This document shows positions 26,738 to 36,126 of a DNA stretch of 64,000 nt, piece after piece. Below the pieces are notes generated by a model, which was given only the letters and a program-made list of their open reading frames with translations, was not told the origin of the DNA and did not search any database. Both the position numbers and the translations under genes were made by a program. The stretch spans positions 62,001 to 126,000 of the forward strand of contig NZ_JAZDCH010000002.1 of the NCBI RefSeq assembly GCF_036311905.1, written 5' to 3'. This stretch comes from Brachybacterium sp036311905. Lineage in GTDB: Bacteria > Actinomycetota > Actinomycetes > Actinomycetales > Dermabacteraceae. Every line of letters starts with the position of its first letter. Position 1 is the first letter of the stretch.

Positions 26738-28525
26738 ATGGGCGATCTGTTGAAGGATCTCGCCGGAGGGGCTGGCACCCTTGTCGGTGGTCCGGGGACG
26801 GCGCTAGGGACCGTCGTTGGTGGCAATGCTTCCCCGCTGAACCTGGTCGGCAACGCGGCCCAGGATGCGATCGGTGATGCGATCGAGGGCAAGGCCGAAG
26901 AGTTCCTGTGGGACCTCGCGCAGAGCGTCGTGGACGGCACGCAGGTGCTGTTCCACATGATCGTGGACCTGATGCTCCAACTGTCCGAGCCCCAGGTAAC
27001 GGGGGAGTTCATCTACACGATGGGCGGGCGGATCTTCTTCATTAGCCTGCCGCTGATCGTCGCGTTCGCGGCGCTGCGCATCATCTCGGCGTCGGTCCGG
27101 GCGCAGGCGCTCACCGGGGCGCGGGATGCCTTCATCGGCGCGGGAGTGTCGGTGCTGGGAACGGTGGCGCTGGTGCCGCTGACGGCCATAGCGGTGCGAG
27201 CGGTCGATGCCGTGGCAGACGGGATGCTGAGAGCAACACTCGCTGATGGTGACCAGTTCGTCGATGAGGTCATGGCAGCGGTCGTGCAGCTGGGGACCTT
27301 GGTGGGGAACCTCGTCGGCGGCTCGGAAATCTCCGGCCCGATCTCGCCGTGGGAAGTGCCGGCGGGAGGCGTCATCGCCACGTCGCTGATCTGCCTGGCT
27401 GCGGCGTTCTTGCTGATAGTCGCGTGCGTCATCATCGGGCTGGCGCTGGTCGCGCGGAACATGCTGCTGTACATCGTGATCGTGGTCGGGCCGCTGTGCT
27501 TGTCCGGGCTGGCGTGGGGGCCGACCCGGCGGTGGGCGTCGATCTGGCTGGGCTGGATGGTGGCGCTGATCTTCACGAAGCTGGCGATCGTCGTCGTCAT
27601 GGGTCTGGGAGTCTTGGCAGTCACCTCGACGATCCAGGCCGGTGCCATCAGCGCTGATCCGCTGCCGGGGCTGACCACGGTCCTGTCCGGGGTGCTGATG
27701 CTGATCCTGGCGGCATTCATGCCGGTGGCGTGCTTCGCTCTGTTCGGCTGGATGGGCGAGGCCGGCGTGCGGGAACTCCAGGGAGCTGCCTCCGGCGCGC
27801 AGGGAGCGCTCACCTCAGTGCCGGTGACGGCGCTGTCCGCGGGACAGACGGCCACCGGACGGCTGTCCTCGCTGCTGGATGGTGGAGGCGGCTCGGGCCA
27901 GGGCAGTAGTTCGGGCCTAGTCGGTGGAGAGGCCGGCGGTGACAGCGGCGGCGGTGGAGACGCTGACACGGCCGCTGAGACCGGCAAGGGTGCGGCGGTC
28001 GCCGCGACGGCCGGGTCCGGTGGCCTCGCTGCCGGCGCGGTGGTCGCCAGTGAGGTCGCTTCTGAGGCCGGAGAGGCTGGAGAGGGTGTCGCAGACGGTG
28101 TGCAGGAGAACATCGGCGGCGCGGTCTCCGAGACCACCGAAACCACCAAGACGGACGGCGACGGCCCTGCAGGTGCATCGAGCACGGCGGGTGGCGAGCA
28201 GTCGTACTCCGCGGAGGGGTCGGCGCCGGGGGAGAGCGCCGGGGACGGTGGCAGCTCCGCTCCGGTCATGTCCGATGTGCCGATGAGTGGCGAGGGGCCG
28301 GCGGCGGGGGAGCCGGCACCGGTCGAGGCACCGCCGGGTGGCACGGAGAGCAGCGTCCCGGTGGACGCGGCACCGGCGGCGCACATGCCGTTGCCGGAGC
28401 CGGCACCAGTGGCCACGGACACGGGGACCTCGCAAGAACCGGTCTCCTCGGACTTCCCTCCCGCACCGGCAAGCGCTCCGCTGGAGGTTCCGGTGACCGG
28501 TGAGAACGCGGAAGGGAGCACGTGA
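26738..28525 (+). CDS. VirB6/TrbL-like polytopic conjugation protein
   Basis: A 595-residue inner-membrane protein with about seven hydrophobic segments between residues 90 and 345, among them FFISLPLIVAFAALRII, LICLAAAFLLIVACVII and LLYIVIVVGPLCLSGLAWGP. The last segment, with its SxWLGW partner, is typical of VirB6/TrbL channel proteins. Residues after about 365 form a long Gly/Ser/Glu/Ala-rich low-complexity tail, probably disordered. It is coupled to the small membrane gene behind it by a TGATG overlap. Confidence 0.75.
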   Translation: MGDLLKDLAGGAGTLVGGPGTALGTVVGGNASPLNLVGNAAQDAIGDAIEGKAEEFLWDLAQSVVDGTQVLFHMIVDLMLQLSEPQVTGEFIYTMGGRIFFISLPLIVAFAALRIISASVRAQALTGARDAFIGAGVSVLGTVALVPLTAIAVRAVDAVADGMLRATLADGDQFVDEVMAAVVQLGTLVGNLVGGSEISGPISPWEVPAGGVIATSLICLAAAFLLIVACVIIGLALVARNMLLYIVIVVGPLCLSGLAWGPTRRWASIWLGWMVALIFTKLAIVVVMGLGVLAVTSTIQAGAISADPLPGLTTVLSGVLMLILAAFMPVACFALFGWMGEAGVRELQGAASGAQGALTSVPVTALSAGQTATGRLSSLLDGGGGSGQGSSSGLVGGEAGGDSGGGGDADTAAETGKGAAVAATAGSGGLAAGAVVASEVASEAGEAGEGVADGVQENIGGAVSETTETTKTDGDGPAGASSTAGGEQSYSAEGSAPGESAGDGGSSAPVMSDVPMSGEGPAAGEPAPVEAPPGGTESSVPVDAAPAAHMPLPEPAPVATDTGTSQEPVSSDFPPAPASAPLEVPVTGENAEGST

Positions 28526-28824
28526 TGGGTGACGGCGATGATCCGATCAGGCCGCTGGTGCCAGTGAGCGACGGCATGGACACGGCGCGCGAGCTGCTGA
28601 TCTCCATCGCGGGAACGATCGCCAACACGGCGATCCTGGCGACCGTTGCCGCGCTCATCTTCGGGGCGATCCTCTGGGGTGCTGGCATCGTGCGCCAGCG
28701 TCCCGGCCTGAGCCAGAACGGCGTCCAGACCATCGTCGGCGCGGTCGCCTGCGCGATCGTCGCGGCGGGACTCAATGCGTGGATCGCATGGTTCGGGCAG
28801 CAGGCGATCTCGATCTGGAACTAG
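28525..28824 (+). CDS. Small two-helix membrane protein (pilin/TcpD-like), copy 1
   Basis: A 99-residue protein with two hydrophobic helices (NTAILATVAALIFGAILWGAG and AVACAIVAAGLNAWIAWFG) joined by a short RQRPGLSQNGVQ loop. It is a paralogue of the next gene: both have the WGxGxVxxRPGxxxxGV turn and end in a glycine-rich second helix. This size and topology fit VirB2-like pilins or TcpD-type proteins of Gram-positive conjugation systems. The ATG at 28525 overlaps the previous stop; GAAGGGAG lies upstream. Confidence 0.65.
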   Translation: MGDGDDPIRPLVPVSDGMDTARELLISIAGTIANTAILATVAALIFGAILWGAGIVRQRPGLSQNGVQTIVGAVACAIVAAGLNAWIAWFGQQAISIWN

Positions 28825-28840
28825 CGCAGGGGCAGCAACA

Positions 28841-28872
28841 GGGGGTGTTCCGGCGGAAGCCGGGGCACCCCC
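28841..28872 (+). terminator. Hairpin between the two small membrane genes
   Basis: A 14-bp stem with two T-G wobbles and a GGAA loop, inside the transfer operon. It has no T tract and may be a partial terminator or an mRNA processing and stability element. Confidence 0.55.
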
Positions 28873-28952
28873 TCGTTGTGTGTCGTGACGGGCTGGCTTG
28901 TCCCTTCATGGGCGGTGAGAGGCACCGCCGCTGAGTCGTGAAGGAGCCAGCG

Positions 28953-29261
28953 ATGTTGGACGAACTGCAGGCAGGAACCGACCCGGGGGTCGAGCCGACG
29001 TGGGAGGCGCTGCCCCCTGGGGTGCGGACGTTCCTGGTCGATGTGGTGGGAACGCTGATGAACGTCGGCATCCTCGCGGCCGTGGCCGTGCTGATCGCGG
29101 GAGCGCTCGTGTGGGGCTTCGGTTCGGTGAGCAACCGGCCCGGCGTCGGCAGTATCGGCGTGAAGATCCTCGCGATCGCAGCGGTCGTCGCGATCGTGTG
29201 CGCGGGCGCAAACGCGTTCATCGGGTTCTTCGCGGGCCAGGGCGTGGCGATCTTCTCCTGA
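28953..29261 (+). CDS. Small two-helix membrane protein (pilin/TcpD-like), copy 2
   Basis: A 102-residue paralogue of the gene at 28525-28824. It shares the first helix (LMNVGILAAVAVLIAGALVWG), the VSNRPGVGSIGVK turn and a second helix (AIAAVVAIVCAGANAFIGFF). Two adjacent copies may form a heteromeric pilus or channel subunit. The start is ATG 28953, six bases after AAGGAG; an in-frame GTG at 28938 has no site. Positioned just before the SCO6880 gene. Confidence 0.65.
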   Translation: MLDELQAGTDPGVEPTWEALPPGVRTFLVDVVGTLMNVGILAAVAVLIAGALVWGFGSVSNRPGVGSIGVKILAIAAVVAIVCAGANAFIGFFAGQGVAIFS

Positions 29262-29288
29262 CCAGGAGAGCGGAGGAGGGAGGCCGGT

Positions 29289-30749
29289 ATGGCTGTGGAT
29301 ACAGAGGAGCGCCGGGTCACTGCCCGGTTCCCGAGGCTGTCGGGCCGCGGCGTCATCATGGGCCTGGGGCCGGCCCAGCTCGTGCTGGTCGGAGTCGCGT
29401 TCGTGAGCCTGATCGCGGCGTTCATGACGGGGCGGTGGTTGTTCTTCGCGGCCGTCATCGTCGTGTCATTGGCCCTGGTGCCGACCTGGTTCACCGGCCG
29501 GCCGCTGATCGCGTGGGTGCCGCTGCTGTGGCAGTGGGTCCGGCGCAGTGCGCGCGGGCAGGCGTCCTACCGGGTGCGGCCGCTGGCCCCTCGCCCGGCC
29601 GGGACGCTGGGCCTTCCCGGGGATGCGGCACGGCTGCGGGTGCTGGTCGATCAGCGCACCGGGGCGGGGCTGCTGCACGATCCGAGCACGCGGACGCTGA
29701 CGGCGATCGCCAAGGTCGAGCCGATAGACTCCTTCGCTCTCGCTGAGGGGTCCCGGCAGGACGTGGTGGCCGGTGCGTGGGGATCGCTGCTGTCGAGCTT
29801 CTGCACCGACTCCTCCAATGGCGTGACCCGCGTCGGGGTGCTGCTGCGCTCCGTCAGCGACGGCGGCGAGGAGATCAATGCGTGGTTCCAAGAGCACGGC
29901 AGCGATCAGGTCTCCCCGGCGGCTTATGAGGCGTACGCCGACTACCTCTCCCGGTCCCGCACCGATTCAATCCGGCATGAATCGTTCGTCTCGATCACGC
30001 TGGATATGAAGGTCGGCGGGGTGGCCGCGCTGATCCGTCAGGCCGGCGGCGGTGTGGCCGGCGGCGCGGAGGTGCTGCGTAGCCGCATGGAGTACGTGCG
30101 GTCGCAGTTCACGGAGGCGTCCCTGTCGTTCGTCTCCTGGGTCGGTTCGGATGACGTGGCGGTCCTGGCGCGCACCGCCTATGACCCGGACGTGCAGCCG
30201 GAGCTGGAGGCCCACCGGGAGGTGGGGCGGTCCCTGGCGGGGGCCGGTCCGATGGGGCTGGATGAGTCCTTCACCTACCTGCGGACCGAGGCCGGCTATC
30301 AGCGGGTGCTGCTGGCGGTGGAGTGGCCTCGCAAGGCCACCACGGCGGGGTTCCTCCAGCACCTCGTCGTTGCGCAGGTGCGGCATACGTTCGCGCTGAT
30401 CTGCGAGCCGATCCCGACGCGGAAGGCCATGGCGCAGGCGCGGCGTGCCTCGACGTCGGCCGAGACGTCCCGGATCTGGGAGCGCAAGTCGGGGGCCGTG
30501 GACACCGTGGAGCGCAAGCGCGAGCGGGCGGCGCTGGCGCGTGAGGAGGAGGCGCTGGAGTCCGGGCACGGGGCGCTGAACTTCGCGGGCCTGGTGACGG
30601 TCTCGGGGCACACCCTCGATGAGCTGCGCATGGCCACGGAGCAGGTTCGCACGGCCGCGCTGCGGTCAGGGTGCGAGCTACGGATCATCGGTGGAGAGCA
30701 GGCGTCGGCGTTCATCGCCGGGGCGCTGCCGTTCGGAAGGGGTCTGTGA
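29289..30749 (+). CDS. SCO6880 family conjugation protein (PrgI-like plus VirB4 N-terminal region)
   Basis: A 486-residue protein. It has two adjacent hydrophobic helices near residues 27-70 (LVLVGVAFVSLIAAFMTG, FFAAVIVVSLALVPTWF) like PrgI/TcpE. A soluble domain matching the N-terminal part of VirB4 ATPases follows, without Walker motifs. Actinobacterial transfer operons often split VirB4 in this way: SCO6880 supplies the membrane and N-terminal parts and the next gene the ATPase. It overlaps that gene by one base. Confidence 0.8.
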   Translation: MAVDTEERRVTARFPRLSGRGVIMGLGPAQLVLVGVAFVSLIAAFMTGRWLFFAAVIVVSLALVPTWFTGRPLIAWVPLLWQWVRRSARGQASYRVRPLAPRPAGTLGLPGDAARLRVLVDQRTGAGLLHDPSTRTLTAIAKVEPIDSFALAEGSRQDVVAGAWGSLLSSFCTDSSNGVTRVGVLLRSVSDGGEEINAWFQEHGSDQVSPAAYEAYADYLSRSRTDSIRHESFVSITLDMKVGGVAALIRQAGGGVAGGAEVLRSRMEYVRSQFTEASLSFVSWVGSDDVAVLARTAYDPDVQPELEAHREVGRSLAGAGPMGLDESFTYLRTEAGYQRVLLAVEWPRKATTAGFLQHLVVAQVRHTFALICEPIPTRKAMAQARRASTSAETSRIWERKSGAVDTVERKRERAALAREEEALESGHGALNFAGLVTVSGHTLDELRMATEQVRTAALRSGCELRIIGGEQASAFIAGALPFGRGL

Positions 30750-32269
30750 TGGTCGAGGAACGCACCAAGCGCCGGGTGATGCGCGCCCGGTTCGGGGAGC
30801 TGTCCAAGGAGGAGCTGCGCGAGCTGCGCAAGGCCGAGCGCCGGCTGTTCTCCGATGCCCACAAGCAGGAGGCCGCACTGCGGTCACGGGTCGCGGAGCA
30901 GGAGAAAGCGGCCTGGCGGTCGCGGGACTTCCTGCCCGCGGCCGGCGAGGACGGGCCGGCGGCGCTGCGCACGCCCCGGTCGTTCGTCGCGCCGACCCAT
31001 CGGGCGGATTCGGGGATTCTGGGGCTGGCGTATCCGTTCCTGGCGGACCCTGGGCTGGGGACCAAGGGGACGATGGTGGGGAGGAACCTGCTGGGGGGCA
31101 GCGCCTTCGTGTACGGGCCGTTTGACCTGTACAAGGAGGGCATCATTTCCGATCCGAACATCATCATCAGCGGCAAGGTGGGGGAGGGGAAATCGACCCT
31201 GGTCAAGGTGTTGACCAGCCGTGGGGCGGCGTTTAACTGCCGTTCCTACGTACCGGCCGACGTGAAGGGTGAGTGGACCGGTCCGTGTCGCGCGATCGGT
31301 GGTTCGGCGTTTGAGATCGGGCCGGGGATGCCGGCGCGGATCAACCCGCTGGCCAACCCAATCCACCGGCCTCCCTCGATCAGCCCGGAGGAGTGGGTCA
31401 TCACCTCCCGGAACCGGCGCGCGATGCTGCTGGAGTCGATCGCGGAGCGGCTGCTGAACCGGGAGCTGTGGGCGATGGAGCGCAGCGCCCTGGCCTACGC
31501 GCTGGAGCAGGTCGAGCGACGCGAGCAGGAGGAACCGACGCTCGCTGAGGTGGTGCATGAGCTGTTCACCCCGGAGACGAACAGCGACGGCAAGGTGCCT
31601 GATGGGTTCGGCAGCCTCGTTGAGGTCGCCACGAACTCGCGGGAGGTCGGGCACGCGCTGGCGCGGCTGACGACCGGCGCGCTGAGCGGGGTCCTGGATC
31701 GCCGCTCGGATGGGGTGCAGTTCGATCCGTCCGACCCGATGGTCTCGGTGGACGTGTCGCGGCTGCGGGGCAGTGAGCTGCTGGACGTGGTGATGACCTG
31801 CACGTCGTCGTGGATGGAGTCGGCGCTGATGGACGGCACCGACTCGCGGCGGTACATGATCTATGACGAGGGGTGGCGCGTGTTCGCGCGGCCCCCACTG
31901 CTGCGCCGGATGCAGGAGCACTGGAAGGTGGCGCGCAACTGGGGCATCTCCAACGTGCTGGTGATGCACGGGTTCGGGGACCTCCAGACGGCCGGCGACG
32001 GTGGGGAAGCCTCCCGGGCCATGGCCGCGAACCTCGTCAACGACTCCTCCACCGTGATCTCGTTCCGGCAGTCCGGGAAGGCCGTGGCCGCGGCGCAGGA
32101 GATGTTGGATCTGACCGACACCGCCTCGAGCCTGCTGACCCGGCTCCGGCGCGGGCAGTCGCTCTGGCGGATCGGGCAGCGGATGAGCCTGGTCCAGATC
32201 ACCCGCACCGAGCGCGAAGCGGCCCTGTTCGATACCGACGAGCGGATGGTGAGCCATGGCGCGGCGTGA
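30749..32269 (+). CDS. VirB4-like conjugation ATPase
   Basis: A 506-residue cytoplasmic ATPase that energises type IV secretion. Walker A (SGKVGEGKSTLVKVL) is near residue 140 and Walker B (RYMIYDEGWRVF) near 370. VLVMHGFGDLQ and SFRQSGKAVA lie in the later motor motifs. It lacks the usual VirB4 N-terminal region, which the preceding SCO6880 protein provides. The ATG at 30749 overlaps the previous stop by one base; its end overlaps the VirD4 start by 14 bases, so the operon is tightly coupled. Confidence 0.88.
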   Translation: MVEERTKRRVMRARFGELSKEELRELRKAERRLFSDAHKQEAALRSRVAEQEKAAWRSRDFLPAAGEDGPAALRTPRSFVAPTHRADSGILGLAYPFLADPGLGTKGTMVGRNLLGGSAFVYGPFDLYKEGIISDPNIIISGKVGEGKSTLVKVLTSRGAAFNCRSYVPADVKGEWTGPCRAIGGSAFEIGPGMPARINPLANPIHRPPSISPEEWVITSRNRRAMLLESIAERLLNRELWAMERSALAYALEQVERREQEEPTLAEVVHELFTPETNSDGKVPDGFGSLVEVATNSREVGHALARLTTGALSGVLDRRSDGVQFDPSDPMVSVDVSRLRGSELLDVVMTCTSSWMESALMDGTDSRRYMIYDEGWRVFARPPLLRRMQEHWKVARNWGISNVLVMHGFGDLQTAGDGGEASRAMAANLVNDSSTVISFRQSGKAVAAAQEMLDLTDTASSLLTRLRRGQSLWRIGQRMSLVQITRTEREAALFDTDERMVSHGAA

Positions 32270-34082
32270 CACGCGGGATGAGATGCGGCGTCGAGCTGGA
32301 GGGCTCGATGCCGCACTGCCGTATCTGCTGCTGGCAGTGCTGGTGCCGCCGGGGCTGCTGTGGGGAGCCGGCTGGATCGTGGCGAAGCTGACCGGGCGGG
32401 CGTACAGCGCCGGCCCGGGGGAGCTGTGGGCGGCGATCACCGGTCCCGGGCAGGCTGGGGCCGCTCTCGGCGCGGGCTCGACCGTGGCCGTCTGGGCGGT
32501 GTTCGCGGTGCTGCTGGCGGCGGTGGGGGGCCTCGCCGTGGCGATGTTCCGCACGGTGCGCGGGCAGCGCGCGCAGCAGCGCCACGAGATCCAGAAGGAG
32601 AAGGGCCTGCCGGACAAGAGCGTGGTCGCGCGGGAGTACGGAGAGCGCTCCGTGATGACGCGGCGCAAGCAGATCCGGCCCGACTTCGTGCCCGAGGGTC
32701 GGCGTCCCCGGGTCGCGGACTACGCCTTCTATGACGGTCGCTGCCAGGGCGTGAAGGTGTACACCACCTTTGAGACCCCGACGATGTTGCTGGCACCGAG
32801 CCGGGTCGGCAAGACGCAGAACGTGATCGCGCCGCGGCTGATCGAGGCCCCCGGCGCGGTCCTGTCCACTTCCACGAAGACGGAGCTGGTGCGGCTGACG
32901 TGGGAGCACCGGGAGAAGCTGGGCGGTCCCATGCTGATCTGTGATCCCGAAGGTGTGGGCGCTGAGGCCGGCCTCCCGGGCACGGTGCGGTGGTGCCTGT
33001 GGTCCGGGTGCGAGGACGTGACCGAGGCGCTGTCGCGGGCGAAGGTGCTCGCTGCCGGCGGCTCGACCGGGGTCCAGAACGGCGATTTCTGGGAGAACGT
33101 CACCAAGCGGGTGTTCACCCCGCTGCTGCACGCTGCGGCTCTCTTGTCGGAGACGACCATGGCCGACTTCCAGAAGTGGTGCTTTGATCCGAAGTTCGCG
33201 GAGGACGCGCTGACGATCCTCCAGGAGCAGCCCGGCGCGGAGGATCTGGCGGCGATGCTGGAGTCCGTGGTGAAGATGGACGACTTGGAGACGCGCGCGA
33301 ATATGTGGGCTCCGGCGGCGAACGTCGGCACTGCGTTGGTGGACCCGCGTATCTGCGACACGTTCGGCCCCGATGGGGAGCAGTTGAACGTCGATGACTT
33401 CCTGCGCCGCTCGGGCACGATCTACCTGATTGCGCAGGAGAACGGCAACGCCTCGTCGCTGGTGCTGACGCTGGTCGATGCGGTGTGGCGGCGCGCGGTG
33501 GTGCAGGCCAACAGCGCCCCGGGCGGGCGGATCGAGCCGCCGATGCACCTGAGTCTCGATGAGATCGGGAACATTGGCACGCTGCCGGTGCTGCCGCGGA
33601 TGATGAGCGAGGGTGGCGGTCTGGGGATCCAGACCACGGCCGGGTTCCAGTCCCTCGCCCAGGCCGAGCTGCGCTACGGCGCGGCCGGCGCTCGTGCGCT
33701 GTGGGAGGCATCCACCCAGCGGTTCGTGCTCGGTGGCGTGGTCGATGACTCGGTGCTCAGTGCCCTGTCCCGGATCGCTGGGACGCGGACCATCGTGCAG
33801 GAGTCGGTGAGCACCAATCGAGGGGGCCAACAGCCGGGTCGGTCATACTCCGAGCGCGAGGAGAACGTGCTGGAGAAGAGTCAGATCGAGACGATGCGTC
33901 GCGGGCTGGCCTGCGTCGTGGAGGCGACGAAGCACCTCATCGTGGTGGAGCTGGAGCCGGCCTTCCGGCGCTGCCCCACGAAGAAGAAGGATCGGGAGGC
34001 GGGGGACTCTCGTGTGGTGGCTGCGCGGGCAGTGCCGGGATCGACCGAGACGAACACCGAGACCCCGAAGAGTGAGCAGTGA
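32256..34082 (+). CDS. VirD4/TraG-type coupling protein
   Basis: A 608-residue type IV coupling ATPase that links the relaxase-DNA complex to the channel. It has two N-terminal transmembrane helices (about residues 20-44 and 70-95), then Walker A (LAPSRVGKTQNVIAP, near 180), SFWENV-like NGDFWENVTKRV, and Walker B (LSLDEIGNIGTLP, near 432), with GIQTTAGFQSLAQ following. The C-terminus is a charged tail. It overlaps virB4 upstream and ArdC downstream. Confidence 0.92.
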   Translation: MARRDTRDEMRRRAGGLDAALPYLLLAVLVPPGLLWGAGWIVAKLTGRAYSAGPGELWAAITGPGQAGAALGAGSTVAVWAVFAVLLAAVGGLAVAMFRTVRGQRAQQRHEIQKEKGLPDKSVVAREYGERSVMTRRKQIRPDFVPEGRRPRVADYAFYDGRCQGVKVYTTFETPTMLLAPSRVGKTQNVIAPRLIEAPGAVLSTSTKTELVRLTWEHREKLGGPMLICDPEGVGAEAGLPGTVRWCLWSGCEDVTEALSRAKVLAAGGSTGVQNGDFWENVTKRVFTPLLHAAALLSETTMADFQKWCFDPKFAEDALTILQEQPGAEDLAAMLESVVKMDDLETRANMWAPAANVGTALVDPRICDTFGPDGEQLNVDDFLRRSGTIYLIAQENGNASSLVLTLVDAVWRRAVVQANSAPGGRIEPPMHLSLDEIGNIGTLPVLPRMMSEGGGLGIQTTAGFQSLAQAELRYGAAGARALWEASTQRFVLGGVVDDSVLSALSRIAGTRTIVQESVSTNRGGQQPGRSYSEREENVLEKSQIETMRRGLACVVEATKHLIVVELEPAFRRCPTKKKDREAGDSRVVAARAVPGSTETNTETPKSEQ

Positions 34083-35227
34083 TGCCGAAGCAATCGCGCG
34101 AGGAGTATCTCGCTGAGCGAGCCCAGAAGGTCGAGCAGCTGACCGAGGCCATGGCCGATCGCGTGGCCGCGATCGCCACCGGGGCCGAGGCCCGCGAGCT
34201 CGTGGAGTTCGTGGCGCAGTTCCGGTCCCGCTCTCCCCGTAACGCGATGCTGATCTATCAGCAGTGGGAGGCGCGCTGCCAGGCGCAGGAGGACCCCGCG
34301 CAGCGCCCGGAGCGTCCCAGCATGATCGCTGGTTACAAGCAGTTTCAGGAGATGGGCCGGCAGGTCCGCAAGGGCGAGAAGGGCTATCAGATCCTCTCGC
34401 CCGTCACGGCGAAGTTCGCCTCGGCCACACCCCAGGACGCGAACTCGTGGCGGCGGCTCGCGCCGCGCGAGAAGCCCAACCCGGGAGAGCGCGTCGAGTC
34501 CAAGATGGTCGGGGTCAAGCCCGCGACCGTCTTCGACGTTTCCCAGACGGTCGGGCCGGAGATCCCGGCGCTGCCGGCGTGGGAGCCGCTGGCTCCCGGC
34601 CTCATGCCCGAGGGGCTACGCGAGGCCGTGGAAGCCGAGATCGCGGCCGAGGGGTACACCCTCTCGGGCACCGCCAACGGACAGACCGGCGCGGAAGGCT
34701 ACACAGACTTCCGCTCTAAGGTCGTGACCTTCGATGCGAGCCGCGCCGAGAACGAACAGGTGGCCACGCTGCTGCACGAGCTGGGCCACATCAAGTTGCA
34801 CTCCCCGGTGGCCGGCTCCGACATGCTCAACAGCGCAGCCCACCGGGGGCAGATGGAGTTTGAAGCGGAGACGTTCGCGCACGTCATCGCTGGCCTGCAC
34901 GGCATGGACACCTCGGCCTCGTCGGACGCCTATGCCGCCGGCTGGACGTTCGGGCAGAACCACGCCGATCCCAGCCTCACCGCAGAAATGACCGTCAGTG
35001 CGGCCGATCGGGTGATGAAGGCGGTCAACGGCACTATCGACCGGATGCCGGTGGGCGGTGACCTTCGCACCGGGGCACCGCCGAAGCCCGAAGGACAGGA
35101 CACGCCGAGCCTCGAGCAGCGGCGCGTACGCAACGCTCTGCGCATGGAAGCGCAGGCCCCGGCGAGAATCCGCGAGGAATCGCCAGTGGAGGACGGGCCG
35201 CGGCCGACGCTGCGCGCCCGGCGATGA
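34082..35227 (+). CDS. ArdC-like antirestriction/metallopeptidase protein
   Basis: A 381-residue protein. The N-terminal ArdC ssDNA-binding-like domain has RSPRNAMLIYQQ, AGYKQFQEMGRQVRKGEKGY and KPATVFDVSQT. An ImmA/IrrE-like zinc peptidase domain follows with LLHELGHIKLHSP (HExxH near residue 230) and a downstream FEAETFAHVIAG glutamate. ArdC proteins enter recipients during conjugation and protect incoming DNA from restriction. Start ATG 34082 overlaps the virD4 stop. The position inside the transfer operon supports this role. Confidence 0.88.
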   Translation: MPKQSREEYLAERAQKVEQLTEAMADRVAAIATGAEARELVEFVAQFRSRSPRNAMLIYQQWEARCQAQEDPAQRPERPSMIAGYKQFQEMGRQVRKGEKGYQILSPVTAKFASATPQDANSWRRLAPREKPNPGERVESKMVGVKPATVFDVSQTVGPEIPALPAWEPLAPGLMPEGLREAVEAEIAAEGYTLSGTANGQTGAEGYTDFRSKVVTFDASRAENEQVATLLHELGHIKLHSPVAGSDMLNSAAHRGQMEFEAETFAHVIAGLHGMDTSASSDAYAAGWTFGQNHADPSLTAEMTVSAADRVMKAVNGTIDRMPVGGDLRTGAPPKPEGQDTPSLEQRRVRNALRMEAQAPARIREESPVEDGPRPTLRARR

Positions 35228-35242
35228 GGAAGGCAGGCAGCG

Positions 35243-35758
35243 ATGAGCACACCGACCGACCGAGATCCCGACGACCTGGAGCGCGCCCAGCGGCGCGCCT
35301 TCGACGCACGCTGGGAAGCGTGGACCGATCAGTGGGAACGCGAGGCCGGGTTCAGCACCGGCCTGGAGGTACGCCGCGCGATGCTGACCGACGAACCGCC
35401 ACGGGTGGTCCTCGGCCGGGAGGGACTACCGGACACCGCCGATGAGGTCACGGTGTCGCTGGGCCGCGACGATGGGCCGTCGATCCTCCAGCACGACTCC
35501 GCGGGGCAGCGGCTCTCGCTGCGGCAGACCGCTGACCTGCTCGCGGTCAACGGCCCCACGCTGCGCGGCGCACGCCTGGCGGTCCTCGATGGGCTGGAAC
35601 AGTCCGAAGCAGCCGCCGGGCGCACGCCCGCCGATCGCGCGCCGGCCGCGACGTTGCGAGAGCGCAACGCCGAGCGCATGGCGCGACAGGTGCCGGCGGG
35701 AATCCGGGACGAGGACCCGGCGTCGCTGCGCTCCAGTGGGCCGCGTCCGAGCCGATGA
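35243..35758 (+). CDS. Unknown transfer-operon protein
   Basis: A 171-residue soluble, highly charged protein with no recognised domain. The middle contains LSLRQTADLLAVNGPTLRGARLAVLDGL, which could be a helix-turn-helix. The ends are acidic and Arg-rich and probably unstructured; the tail RIREE/IRDEDP-like wording resembles the ArdC tail just upstream. An AGGCAGCG stretch precedes the ATG; the stop overlaps the next start (ATGA). Confidence 0.6.
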   Translation: MSTPTDRDPDDLERAQRRAFDARWEAWTDQWEREAGFSTGLEVRRAMLTDEPPRVVLGREGLPDTADEVTVSLGRDDGPSILQHDSAGQRLSLRQTADLLAVNGPTLRGARLAVLDGLEQSEAAAGRTPADRAPAATLRERNAERMARQVPAGIRDEDPASLRSSGPRPSR

Positions 35759-36126
35759 GGAGAGTTCGGGCTCACGCCGTGGTGGGCCAGCAGCGGGCAC
35801 GCCGCCGACGCCAGTACGCCGAGTACATGGCCTCCGCGGAGTGGCATATCCGCCGGCGCCGCTGGGTCGAGGACGAGGAGCAGCGCACCGGGGCCCCGGT
35901 GGGCTGCGCCGTCTGCGGCAGCGAGGACTGGGACGACCTGCACCACCTGACCTATGACCGGATGGGACAGGAGCGCCACGGCGACATGGTGGCGATGTGC
36001 CGTCTTCACCATGAACAGCTGCATCGGGCCCATGACGCTGGTCGTTGGCGGCACTTAGGCTACGAAGCGGTGATGCGGCGACTGCTGCGTCTGGCGCGCG
36101 AGGAGCACGAACGGCGGCGAGCATGA
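35755..36126 (+). CDS. HNH-like zinc-binding protein
   Basis: A 123-residue basic protein. It shows a treble-clef/HNH pattern: CAVCGSEDWDDLHHLTYDRMG near residue 50, then DMVAMCRLHHEQLH near 78. This gives two CxxC-type half-sites (CAVC; CRLHH) around a DLHH core. Such proteins are HNH nucleases or DNA-binding relatives. In this setting it may act on transferred DNA. The N-terminus is very Arg-rich. It is coupled on both sides by ATGA overlaps. Confidence 0.7.
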   Translation: MRRVRAHAVVGQQRARRRRQYAEYMASAEWHIRRRRWVEDEEQRTGAPVGCAVCGSEDWDDLHHLTYDRMGQERHGDMVAMCRLHHEQLHRAHDAGRWRHLGYEAVMRRLLRLAREEHERRRA

